NCBI GenBank assembly: GCA_035506135.1
Contig: DATJPY010000077.1
Coordinates: forward strand, 1 to 64,000
Length of the DNA: 64,000 bases
Direction: 5' to 3'
Origin: DATJPY01 sp035506135
Lineage (GTDB): Bacteria; Myxococcota_A; UBA9160; PR03
How positions within the stretch are numbered: the stretch's first letter is position 1; each line of letters opens with the position of its first letter. Under the pieces are notes generated by a model. The model was not told the DNA's origin. It was given only the letters and a program-made list of their open reading frames with translations, and did no database searches. Of the stretch, positions 56,018-64,000 are shown one piece after another. Made by a program: the position numbers and the translations under genes.

Positions 56018-56793
56018 GCGAGCTCCTGGCGCTGCGCGGGGTCGCGATCGAGCTCGGCGGCCGGCGCGTGCTCGACGGCGTCGACCTCGCGGTGGGCGGC
56101 GGAGAGGTGGTGGGGCTGCTCGGGCGCAACGGGGCGGGCAAGACGACGCTGCTCCGGATGGCGAGCGGCCTCTTGCGGCCGGCCGCGGGCCACGTCGAGA
56201 TCGACGGTCGCGACGCGCACGGCCTCGGACGCCGCGCCCGTGCGCGCACCGTCGCGCTGGTGCCGCAGGACACGAGCGTCGGCTTTCCGTTCTCGGTGGC
56301 CGAGGTGGTCCTGATGGGCCGCACGCCGCACCTCGGCTGGCTCGGCTTCGAGGGCGCGCACGATCTCGAGGTCGCGCGCGCGGCCATGGAGCGCCTCGGC
56401 ATCGAGGCGCTCGCCGAGCGCTCGGTGCTCGAGGTCTCGGGCGGCGAGCGCCAGCTCGCGATCGTCGCGCGCGCGCTGGCGCAGGAGCCGCGCCTGCTGC
56501 TGCTCGACGAGCCCACCGCCTTCCTCGACGTGCGGCATCGCATCGAGGTGCTCTCGCACGTGCGCGCGTTCGCGGCGGGGGGCGGCGGCGCGCTGGTGGT
56601 GTCGCACGACCTCGCCCTCGCGGCGCGCTTCTGCGATCGACTCGTGCTGCTCGGCGGCGGCCGCGTACTCGCCGCCGGAACCCCGGCGGAGGTGCTGGTG
56701 CCGTCCCGCCTGCGCGAGGCCTTCGGCATCGACGCGGCCGTGCTCGACGGGCCGGACGGGCAGCCCGTGGTCGTCCCGCGCGCACTTGCCTAG
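56014..56793 (+). CDS. btuD: FepC/BtuD-type ABC transporter ATPase
   Basis: A 259-residue ATPase: Walker A GRNGAGKTT, signature VSGGERQLAIVARAL, Walker B LLLLDEPTAFLD, switch VSHDLA. The LVPQDTSVGFPFSVAEVVLMGRTPHL segment is typical of iron-complex/B12 importers. GTG 56014 overlaps the permease stop. eno follows 30 nt later on the same strand with its own ribosome site. Confidence 0.9.
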   Translation: MSELLALRGVAIELGGRRVLDGVDLAVGGGEVVGLLGRNGAGKTTLLRMASGLLRPAAGHVEIDGRDAHGLGRRARARTVALVPQDTSVGFPFSVAEVVLMGRTPHLGWLGFEGAHDLEVARAAMERLGIEALAERSVLEVSGGERQLAIVARALAQEPRLLLLDEPTAFLDVRHRIEVLSHVRAFAAGGGGALVVSHDLALAARFCDRLVLLGGGRVLAAGTPAEVLVPSRLREAFGIDAAVLDGPDGQPVVVPRALA

Positions 56794-56823
56794 GCTCGCC
56801 GCTCCCCAGCCGCGAGGTGCCCC

Positions 56824-58121
<1,298 letters not shown>

Positions 58122-58125
<4 letters not shown>

Positions 58126-58871
58126 TCGCGCCGGCCGGGCGGCTCCGGCGTGCGCCGCACGCGCTCCGGATCGCCGCATGGGCCGGCCTCGTCGCCTTGG
58201 CGCTACCCGCCCTGGCCGCCATCCCGTCGGCCCAGAAGGTGCGCCGGGCGGTGGCGTCGGCCAACGCTTCGGCGAAGCGCACGCAGCCGCTCCTGCTCGA
58301 GGTGGCGCTGGTCTCGGAGACCGGCGAGGTGGCCGCCACCGGGCAGGGACGCCTCGATCCGGCGGGGACCTCGCGGCTCGACCTCAAGCTCGCCGACGGG
58401 CGCACCGAGGCGCACGAGCGGACCGGATCGAGCTACCGCGCCCTCCGCGACGGCGCTCCGGTCGAGCGCGTGCTCGAGCTGCTGCCGCCGACGCGCCTGC
58501 TCCAGGCACCCACGGACGAGGCGCTGCAGGCGGCGCTGATCGACCTCGGCGCCAACGGGGACGTCGTCGAGCTCGGCATCGAGGGCGGACGGGACTGCTG
58601 GGTGCTCGGGGGCCGCGACCCCGGCCCGTTTGAGGCCAACGCGCGCGCGGCGCTGTGGGTCGATCTCGAGTCGAGGCAGCCCGTCCGCATCGACGAGGCA
58701 GCGCGCAGCGGAGAGGCAAGCGCGGTGCACTTCCGCCTGGGCCCGAGCGCCGTGCAGGACGGCGTGCGCTTCCCGACCTGGATCGACGTCGAGGCGGCGG
58801 GCTGGCCGCACTGGCGCATGCAGATCCGGCACGTCTCCCCGGCTGCAGGCGGGCCGGGGCACACGCCGTAG
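58122..58871 (+). CDS. Secreted protein of unknown function, LolA-like
   Basis: A 249-residue protein with a signal peptide (about 1-33, ending LPALAA). The mature part has alternating beta-like stretches, with KLADGRTEAHERTGSSYRAL, WVDLESRQPVRIDEAARSG and GVRFPTWIDVEAAGWPHWRMQI, a layout like LolA/YceI-type lipoprotein carriers. Family assignment is weak; I would treat it as a periplasmic protein of unknown function. ATG 58122 overlaps the eno stop, so it is cotranscribed with enolase, with no evident functional link. Confidence 0.7.
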
Positions 58872-58988
58872 CAGGCATCCGGCAGCTCGTCATCTTGGGG
58901 AGAGCCGAGCGCCCGGCGCCCTGACCGTTGGCGCGCGGTTGCGGCATCTTCTCCGGGCCACTCGTGGGGGAGCCCGACACTGCGTTCG

Positions 58989-60113
58989 GTGGAAGAAACG
59001 CGCCCTCGCAAGGGCCTCTCGGTTCCGGTCGTGACCGTCCTCGACGAAGACGGAGAGCTCGTCGAGGAGGATCAGCGGGCGCTCGTCCGCTACGTGATCC
59101 AGGACGGCTACGGCGCGGACGTCGTCTTCGCGGTCGGCACGACCGGCGAATGGGACCACATCTCCAACCAGACGCGACAGCGCGTCATCCAGCTCTGCTC
59201 CGAGGAGGTCGCGAAGCAGAACGCGCAGCTCGCAGGCCGCACCCCGCGCGACGTCGAGATGTGGGCAGGGGTCACGGCGCAGAGCCCGGAGGAGACGCTC
59301 GAGAACCTCGACCTCGCGATCGCTTGCGGAGCCGACGCCGCCGTGCTGGCGCCGCTCTCGATCGAGGGGATCGACGACCCCGTGCGCTTCGTCGCGCGCG
59401 AGGTGGCCGACCTGCTCGACGCGCGCACCCGGCGGATCCCCATCTACCTGTACGACAACGCGGACATTGCGATCGATCCCAAGGTGCCGCACATCCGCAC
59501 GCGCCAGGTGAAGGCGCTCTCGCGGCTCGACTTCGTGCGCGGGATCAAGGTCTCGGCGCCGCGGCGCGTGCTCGGCCACTACACCAAGGCCGCCGCGAGC
59601 TTCAACGAGCGCGGCGAGTTCGCCATCTACGTCGGCGACGCCATGCTGATCTTCGACCTGTTCCGCCCGCGCCGCGGTCCGTGGGGCACGCTGGTCGAGC
59701 ACTGGAACCGCTGGCGCCTGCAGGGCGAGCTGCCCGCCGGCGTGGTCGCCGGTCCCGCCAACGCGATGCCGCGCGAGTGGGCGCGCGCGTGGCAGGTGTG
59801 CCGCGCCGGCGATCTCGAGCGCATGCGCGAGGTCGAGGAGGTGCTGGCGTCGTTCCGCGAGGGCACGCGCTCGACCAGCGGCCGCCGCACCATCGCGTGC
59901 CTGAAGCGCGCGCTGCGCCTCCTGGGTGTCATCGGCAGTGACGCGGTCGCCACCGGCACGCCCTACCTGACCCGCCCCGACCTCGATCGCTTCGACGAGG
60001 TCTTCGCGGAGGTGCGCGCGCTCGCCGCCGCGCGCATCCGCGCGCCGTGGGTCAGCGTCTCCGAATCGGCCGGTGCCGTCGCCGTCGAGCGCGAGGGCCG
60101 GAGACTGGCGTGA
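58989..60113 (+). CDS. DHDPS-family (NAL/KDG-type) aldolase
   Basis: A 374-residue class I aldolase of the dihydrodipicolinate synthase/N-acetylneuraminate lyase family. The substrate segment VGTTGEWDHI replaces the usual GTTGE(S/T)xxL. The catalytic Tyr lies in PIYLYDN and the Schiff-base Lys in RGIKVSAP. The protein is about 70-80 residues longer than typical family members, mainly at the C-terminus (GTPYLTRPDLDRFDEVFAEVRALAA). Its partner is a PfkB-SIS fusion beginning at GTG 60110 inside its stop codon, which suggests a 2-keto-3-deoxy-sugar or similar catabolic or biosynthetic route rather than lysine synthesis. The start GTG 58989 has no strong ribosome site and is uncertain. Confidence 0.82.
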   Translation: MEETRPRKGLSVPVVTVLDEDGELVEEDQRALVRYVIQDGYGADVVFAVGTTGEWDHISNQTRQRVIQLCSEEVAKQNAQLAGRTPRDVEMWAGVTAQSPEETLENLDLAIACGADAAVLAPLSIEGIDDPVRFVAREVADLLDARTRRIPIYLYDNADIAIDPKVPHIRTRQVKALSRLDFVRGIKVSAPRRVLGHYTKAAASFNERGEFAIYVGDAMLIFDLFRPRRGPWGTLVEHWNRWRLQGELPAGVVAGPANAMPREWARAWQVCRAGDLERMREVEEVLASFREGTRSTSGRRTIACLKRALRLLGVIGSDAVATGTPYLTRPDLDRFDEVFAEVRALAAARIRAPWVSVSESAGAVAVEREGRRLA

Positions 60114-61714
60114 GCGAGCGCCTCGACCTGGTCGGCATCGGCAGCATGGTCGTGGATCGCCTGCACCGCGTGGCGCGCATCGTCGGCCCCGACGAGAAGG
60201 GGGCGCTGCGCCGGCTCTCGGGCGGTGCAGCGGTGCATAGCTTCATCGGCGGTGTGCTGCTGAACCAGCTCGGCTGGGCGAGCGCGCTCGGGCTGCGCAC
60301 CGGAATCTTCGGCAAGCAGGCCGACGATGAGCCCGGCCGCGTCCTGCGCGCCGCGATGGATCGCGCGGGCATCGAGCACCACCTGGTGCTCGACGGCGCC
60401 GCGAGCTCGGTGGCGGAGATCTTCATCGACCCGTCCGGCGAGCGCGCGATCTACTTCGATCCTGCCGCCAGCGCCGAGACCACGGCCGAGCACGTGCGCG
60501 AGCACCACGCGGAGTTCCTGCGGCGCGGCGCGCGCCTCTCGACCGAGGTGCACCAGGTGCCGCTCGCCGCGGTGCGCGAGGCGCTGCGGCTGGCGCGCGA
60601 GGCGGGCATCGAGACGGTGGTCGACCTCGACGTGCCGCCGTCCGACGCCGTGCCCGCTCTCGGCGATGCCCAGGCGCTGCGCGACGTGCTCGAGCGCGCG
60701 GACCTGCTGAAGCCGTCGAAGCGCGCGGCGCGCGAGCTCGAGGGAGCCGCGGCTGCTGTCGACGCGCTCGAGCTGGCCCAGCGGCTGCGCAAGCGCTTCG
60801 GCAACCGCGCCGTCGTGGTCACCGACTCCGCGTCGGGCTGCGCCGTCGCTGCCGAGGGCTTCGAGGGCCGCGTGCCGGCGCCGCGCGTCACCGCGCTGGA
60901 TGGGACCGGCGCCGGCGACGCGTTCCTCGGCGGGCTCCTGGCGGGCCTCCACCAGGGCCTCGAGTGGCCCGATGCGGCGCGGCTCGGCAACGCGTGTGGC
61001 GCGGCCTGCGTCGAGCGGCTCGGTGCCTTCCCGTCCGACGCCGCGTGGGCGCGCGCCCGTGCGCTCGAGCTCTACGATGGCCAGGCGCCGTTCCGCCCCG
61101 CCGCGGCGCCGCCCGATCCCACGCTCGGCGAGATCGCGGCGGCCTTCCGCATCGCGGTCGAGGAGCTCGCCGCCCTGCGCGACCGCCTCGACCCGAACGC
61201 GTACCGCGCCGCGCTCGCGCTGATCCGGGACTCCGAGGCGGGCGGCGGGCGCGTCCACGTGACGGGCGTCGGCAAGCCCGAGCACCTCGCGCGCTACGGC
61301 GCCTCGCTGCTGTCGTCGACGGGCACGCCGGCCGCCTTCCTGCACGCGACCGAGTGCGTGCACGGCAGCGCCGGCCAGGTCGTGACCGGCGACGTGGTGA
61401 TCGCGATCAGCAACAGCGGCCGCACCGAGGAGCTCCTGGCCGCGCTCTCGGCGGTGCGCGCCATGGGCGCCCGGCTGATCGGCATCACCGGTGATCTCGG
61501 CTCGCCGCTGGCGCGCGCGTGCGACGTCGCACTCGATGCGGGCGTGGCTCGCGAGGGCGGCGGCCTCGGGCTCGCGCCGCGGGCCAGCATCGCCGCCGAG
61601 CTGCTCGTCCTCGCCGCGCTCTCGACGGGGCTCGAGCTGGCGCGTGGCTTCTCGCGGGCCGAGTACCACGCGCGACATCCGGCCGGGCGCCTCGGCGAGC
61701 TGTCGAAGTCCTAG
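60110..61714 (+). CDS. Bifunctional PfkB-type sugar kinase / SIS isomerase fusion
   Basis: A 534-residue two-domain protein. Residues 1-330 form a ribokinase/PfkB kinase: SGGAAVHSFIGG near the sugar site and the catalytic ALDGTGAGDAFLGG (Asp base and anion hole). Residues about 345-534 are a SIS domain of the KpsF/GutQ (arabinose-5-phosphate isomerase) type: GVGKPEHLARYGASLLSSTGTPAAFLHATE, ISNSGRTEELL and the terminal RHPAGRLGE, without the CBS pair of KpsF. The sugar may be both phosphorylated and isomerised. GTG 60110 overlaps the aldolase stop. The stop TAG shares CTAG with the convergent methyltransferase. The fusion is intact, with no frameshift visible. Confidence 0.85.
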   Translation: MSERLDLVGIGSMVVDRLHRVARIVGPDEKGALRRLSGGAAVHSFIGGVLLNQLGWASALGLRTGIFGKQADDEPGRVLRAAMDRAGIEHHLVLDGAASSVAEIFIDPSGERAIYFDPAASAETTAEHVREHHAEFLRRGARLSTEVHQVPLAAVREALRLAREAGIETVVDLDVPPSDAVPALGDAQALRDVLERADLLKPSKRAARELEGAAAAVDALELAQRLRKRFGNRAVVVTDSASGCAVAAEGFEGRVPAPRVTALDGTGAGDAFLGGLLAGLHQGLEWPDAARLGNACGAACVERLGAFPSDAAWARARALELYDGQAPFRPAAAPPDPTLGEIAAAFRIAVEELAALRDRLDPNAYRAALALIRDSEAGGGRVHVTGVGKPEHLARYGASLLSSTGTPAAFLHATECVHGSAGQVVTGDVVIAISNSGRTEELLAALSAVRAMGARLIGITGDLGSPLARACDVALDAGVAREGGGLGLAPRASIAAELLVLAALSTGLELARGFSRAEYHARHPAGRLGELSKS

Positions 61715-62424
61715 GAGGCGAGCGGCCGCTCGGCGAGCACCAGATACTGCGCACCCAGCGGAACCCGCTCGAGTGCGCGCTCGAGCGGTCGCAGCCGCGC
61801 GAGCGGCGCCGGGAAGTAGAAGAGGAAGCGCGTCGCCAGGAGCTGCAATCCCGTGGCGCAGAGAGCGGAGCGCGCTGCAGGCGCCGCGATCGGATTTGCG
61901 TCGCGATCGAACGCGATGCGCGCCATCACCAGGCGGGTCCCGGGGTTCCACGGGTTGTTCTCGAAGAGCGCCACCGCGCCACCGCGTCGCGTCGCGGAGG
62001 CGAGGGCCGCGAAGAGGGTCGCGCGCTCTCGGGGCGGGACGTGGTGCACGACGCCGTTCAGGTGCACGAGGTCGGCTGGCGGAGCGGGTGGCTCGAAGCC
62101 GTCGAGGCGCGAGAAGCGGACGCGCGGCCCGGCGTGGTCGCGAACGGCTCGCTCGATGCAGCGCTCCGACGGATCGACGCCGATCACCTCGGCGCGCGGG
62201 AAGCAATCGGCCAGCAGCGCGGTGACATCGCCGATCCCGCACCCGTAGTCGAGCACGCAGCGCGGCTCCGCGCGCCCCGCCGCGGTCCAGACCCGACGCA
62301 GCGCCGCGAGCCGCCCGAGCGCGAAGTACTGCTTCCCCTCGCCGGACAGACGCAGTCCCCGGTCCAGCTCCGCCTCGTAGTCGGCGGCGTGGGAATCGAA
62401 GGCGCGCCGCGCGTCGCCGGCCAT
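61711..62424 (-). CDS. Class I SAM-dependent methyltransferase
   Basis: A 237-residue methyltransferase. Motif I is VLDYGCGIGDVTALLA, followed by GVDPSERCIERA, motif LVHLNGVVHHV and a C-terminal hydrophobic region. It resembles small-molecule or sugar/lipid methyltransferases; no acceptor can be named. ATG 62424 has GGGAGGAG 5 nt upstream, the best ribosome site in this part of the window, so the upstream in-frame ATG at 62463 is rejected. It lies divergent to the GT2 fusion gene. Confidence 0.85.
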   Translation of the reverse strand: MAGDARRAFDSHAADYEAELDRGLRLSGEGKQYFALGRLAALRRVWTAAGRAEPRCVLDYGCGIGDVTALLADCFPRAEVIGVDPSERCIERAVRDHAGPRVRFSRLDGFEPPAPPADLVHLNGVVHHVPPRERATLFAALASATRRGGAVALFENNPWNPGTRLVMARIAFDRDANPIAAPAARSALCATGLQLLATRFLFYFPAPLARLRPLERALERVPLGAQYLVLAERPLAS

Positions 62425-62516
62425 CCGCTCTCCTCCCGGAGCTCGACTTCCCGGGGAACCCAACCAGAAGTAGCATCGCGGGCCCCGATCCGAACCCGGG
62501 TGCTGGAGCGTCCCTG

Positions 62517-63968
62517 GTGAGCGCAGCAGGCGGAGCCGAAGCCCACGCGAGCGACGCGCCGGACGCCGGTCGGCCGCTGCTGTCGGTGCTCATCCCGGTC
62601 TACAACGAGCGCCGTACGCTGCCGACCCTGCTCGAGCAGGTGCGCGCGATCGCGATCGACAAGGAGATCATCGCGGTCGACGACGGCTCCACCGACGGCA
62701 CGCGCGAGTACCTGCGCGAGCAGGCCGGCCGCCGCGCGGATCCGCGCTTCCGCGCGCTCTTCCACGACGAGAACCGCGGCAAGAGCGCCGCCCTGCGCAC
62801 CGCGATCGCCGCCGCCCGCGGGCGCATCCTGCTGATCCAGGACGCCGATCTCGAGTACGACCCGGCCGACTACCCGAAGCTGATCGAGCCGATCCTCTCG
62901 GGCGACGCCGACGTGGTGTACGGCTCGCGCTTCCTCGGCACGCCGCGGCGGGTGCTGCTCTTCTGGCACGCGCTCGGCAACCGGCTGCTCACCAACTTCT
63001 GCAACCTGTTCACCAACCTGAACCTCACCGACGTCGAGACCTGCTACAAGGCCTTCCGCAGCGAGATCCTGAAGCGCATCCCGCTCACCGCGGAGCGATT
63101 CGGCTTCGAGGTGGAGGTGACGGTCAAGATCGCCCAGCTCGGCTGCCGGGTCTACGAAGTTCCGGTGTCGTACCGCGGGCGCGAGTACTGGGAAGGCAAG
63201 AAGATCGGCTGGCGTGACGGCGTGCACGCGCTGTGGCTGGTGCTCCGCCACGCGCTGGCTCCCTCCGACACCGGCCTGGCGACGCTTCGGCGCGTCGACA
63301 GCCTGCGCCGCTACAACCGGCTCCTGTGGGAGCGCATGCGCCCGTCGACGCACGGGCGGATCCTCGAGGTGGGCTCCGGCACCGGCGGCATGAGCCGCCA
63401 CCTGCTCTCGGCCGGCGAGCTGGTCGTGAGCGATCCGCGTCCGGAGTACCGCGAGCTCCTGGCGCGGCTCTTCGCGAGCTACCCGGACGTCCGTGTCGAG
63501 AGCTTCGCGCTGGGAGGGCCAATGCCCGCCGCTCTCGCGGGCGAACGCTTCGACACGATCGTGTGCTCGAACGTGCTCGAGCACGTCGAGGACGACATCG
63601 GCGCGCTCCAGCAGCTCCACGGGCTCCTCGCGCCGGGCGGACGCCTCGTTCTCGTGGTGCCGATGCTGCCGGCGCTGCACGGTGCGATCGACCGCGCCAT
63701 CGGGCACTACCGCCGCTACCGCAGCGAGGAGCTGCGCGAGAAGCTCGCCAAGGCCGGCTTCTCCCTCGAACGGAGCGAGCCGATGAACGCGATCGGCATC
63801 CCCGGCTGGTGGCTCAACTCGGTGGTGCTGCGGCGGCGCTCGGTGCCGGGGCTGCAGGCGCGAATCAACGACTGGCTGACGCCCTGGCTGCGCCTCGAGT
63901 CCCGGCTCCGACTCCCGTTCGGGATGTCGCTGCTGGCCGTCGCCGCGCCGGCCGACGAGAAGCGCTAG
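62517..63968 (+). CDS. GT2 glycosyltransferase fused to SAM methyltransferase
   Basis: A 483-residue fusion. Residues about 20-245 are a dolichyl-phosphate-mannose-synthase-like GT2 domain (SVLIPVYNERRTLPTLL, AVDDGSTDGT, DADLEYDP, VYGSRFL, EVEVTVKIAQLG). Residues about 270-480 are a class I methyltransferase (ILEVGSGTGGMSRHLL, IVCSNVLEHVEDD, PGGRLVLVVPMLPALHG). It may make and modify a lipid-linked sugar at the membrane surface. GTG 62517 follows GGAG by 8 nt. A terminator hairpin begins at its stop codon. The order of domains in one chain is known in some polysaccharide clusters. Confidence 0.88.
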   Translation: MSAAGGAEAHASDAPDAGRPLLSVLIPVYNERRTLPTLLEQVRAIAIDKEIIAVDDGSTDGTREYLREQAGRRADPRFRALFHDENRGKSAALRTAIAAARGRILLIQDADLEYDPADYPKLIEPILSGDADVVYGSRFLGTPRRVLLFWHALGNRLLTNFCNLFTNLNLTDVETCYKAFRSEILKRIPLTAERFGFEVEVTVKIAQLGCRVYEVPVSYRGREYWEGKKIGWRDGVHALWLVLRHALAPSDTGLATLRRVDSLRRYNRLLWERMRPSTHGRILEVGSGTGGMSRHLLSAGELVVSDPRPEYRELLARLFASYPDVRVESFALGGPMPAALAGERFDTIVCSNVLEHVEDDIGALQQLHGLLAPGGRLVLVVPMLPALHGAIDRAIGHYRRYRSEELREKLAKAGFSLERSEPMNAIGIPGWWLNSVVLRRRSVPGLQARINDWLTPWLRLESRLRLPFGMSLLAVAAPADEKR

Positions 63969-63993
63969 GAGGCCGACTCGGCAGTCGGCCTCC
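63968..63993 (+). terminator. Terminator hairpin after the GT2-methyltransferase gene
   Basis: GGAGGCCGACT-CGGC-AGTCGGCCTCC, an 11-bp stem with a 4-nt loop, begins on the last base of the TAG stop. No T-run is seen before the window ends. Confidence 0.65.
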
Positions 63994-64000
63994 GCGCAGC

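Noticed and set aside
62465..62505. T-arm-like segment resembling part of a tRNA
   Set aside because: No acceptor stem or anticodon arm can be formed around it.

Overview
This window is a GC-rich, densely packed bacterial chromosome segment with about 60 protein genes on both strands. I see no tRNA, rRNA, CRISPR array, insertion sequence or prophage. The gene set is diderm: SurA, YidC, LolA-like proteins, a long GyrB with the Gram-negative insert, and two ATP synthase b-type subunits. The ParAB-bactofilin neighbourhood, a subunit c with a leader peptide and an HpnA-like epimerase suggest a member of the former Deltaproteobacteria (Myxococcota or Desulfobacterota-like). That placement is inference from gene content only.

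Layout. 1-9200: the start of an RHS-repeat lipoprotein gene (cut by the window edge), two NtrC-type regulators, a MacB/LolD-type ABC exporter (ATPase plus FtsX permease), a GT2 glycosyltransferase and a LolA-like protein. 9300-14100: surA-like, uvrA and a CPBP protease in one overlapping run. 14100-16500: a marR-ClC chloride channel pair with a clear promoter and operator. 16600-19100: a class III aminotransferase and an HpnA-like epimerase. 19089-23819: a GGDEF protein, a small membrane protein, an alpha/beta hydrolase, pyrF and tmk.

24082-46193 looks like the origin-proximal region. Leftward run atpZ-atpI-atpB-atpE, hemL, gyrA, gyrB and dnaN (transcribed in the order dnaN to atpE). Rightward run rpmH-rnpA-yidD-yidC-jag-rsmG-parA-parB-bactofilin-atpF'-atpF-atpH-atpA-atpG-atpD-atpC. 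The two runs diverge from a 304-bp gap (33443-33746) without dnaA. Two perfect parS sites lie at the start of rsmG. The remainder holds a conserved unknown gene, nagA, bioB-bioF-bioD, radA, a polyprenyl synthase, comEA, a btuFCD-type importer, eno, an aldolase plus a PfkB-SIS fusion, and sugar/methyl transferases.

Features that ordinary annotation would miss: (1) two arrays of TTCCCG-like boxes spaced exactly 10 bp, one upstream of each NtrC-type regulator and in the same helical phase to the -10 box; (2) the two regulators are degenerate in different domains; (3) a dispersed repeat with a variable stem-loop, one copy of which lies in frame inside uvrA; (4) a recurring promoter layout with the -10 box 6-10 nt before the start codon, implying many leaderless or near-leaderless mRNAs; (5) a PfkB kinase-SIS isomerase fusion paired with a DHDPS-family aldolase. 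Operons are very compact: many neighbours share ATGA, GTGA or TTGA stop/start overlaps, and two convergent pairs share a CTAG stop.
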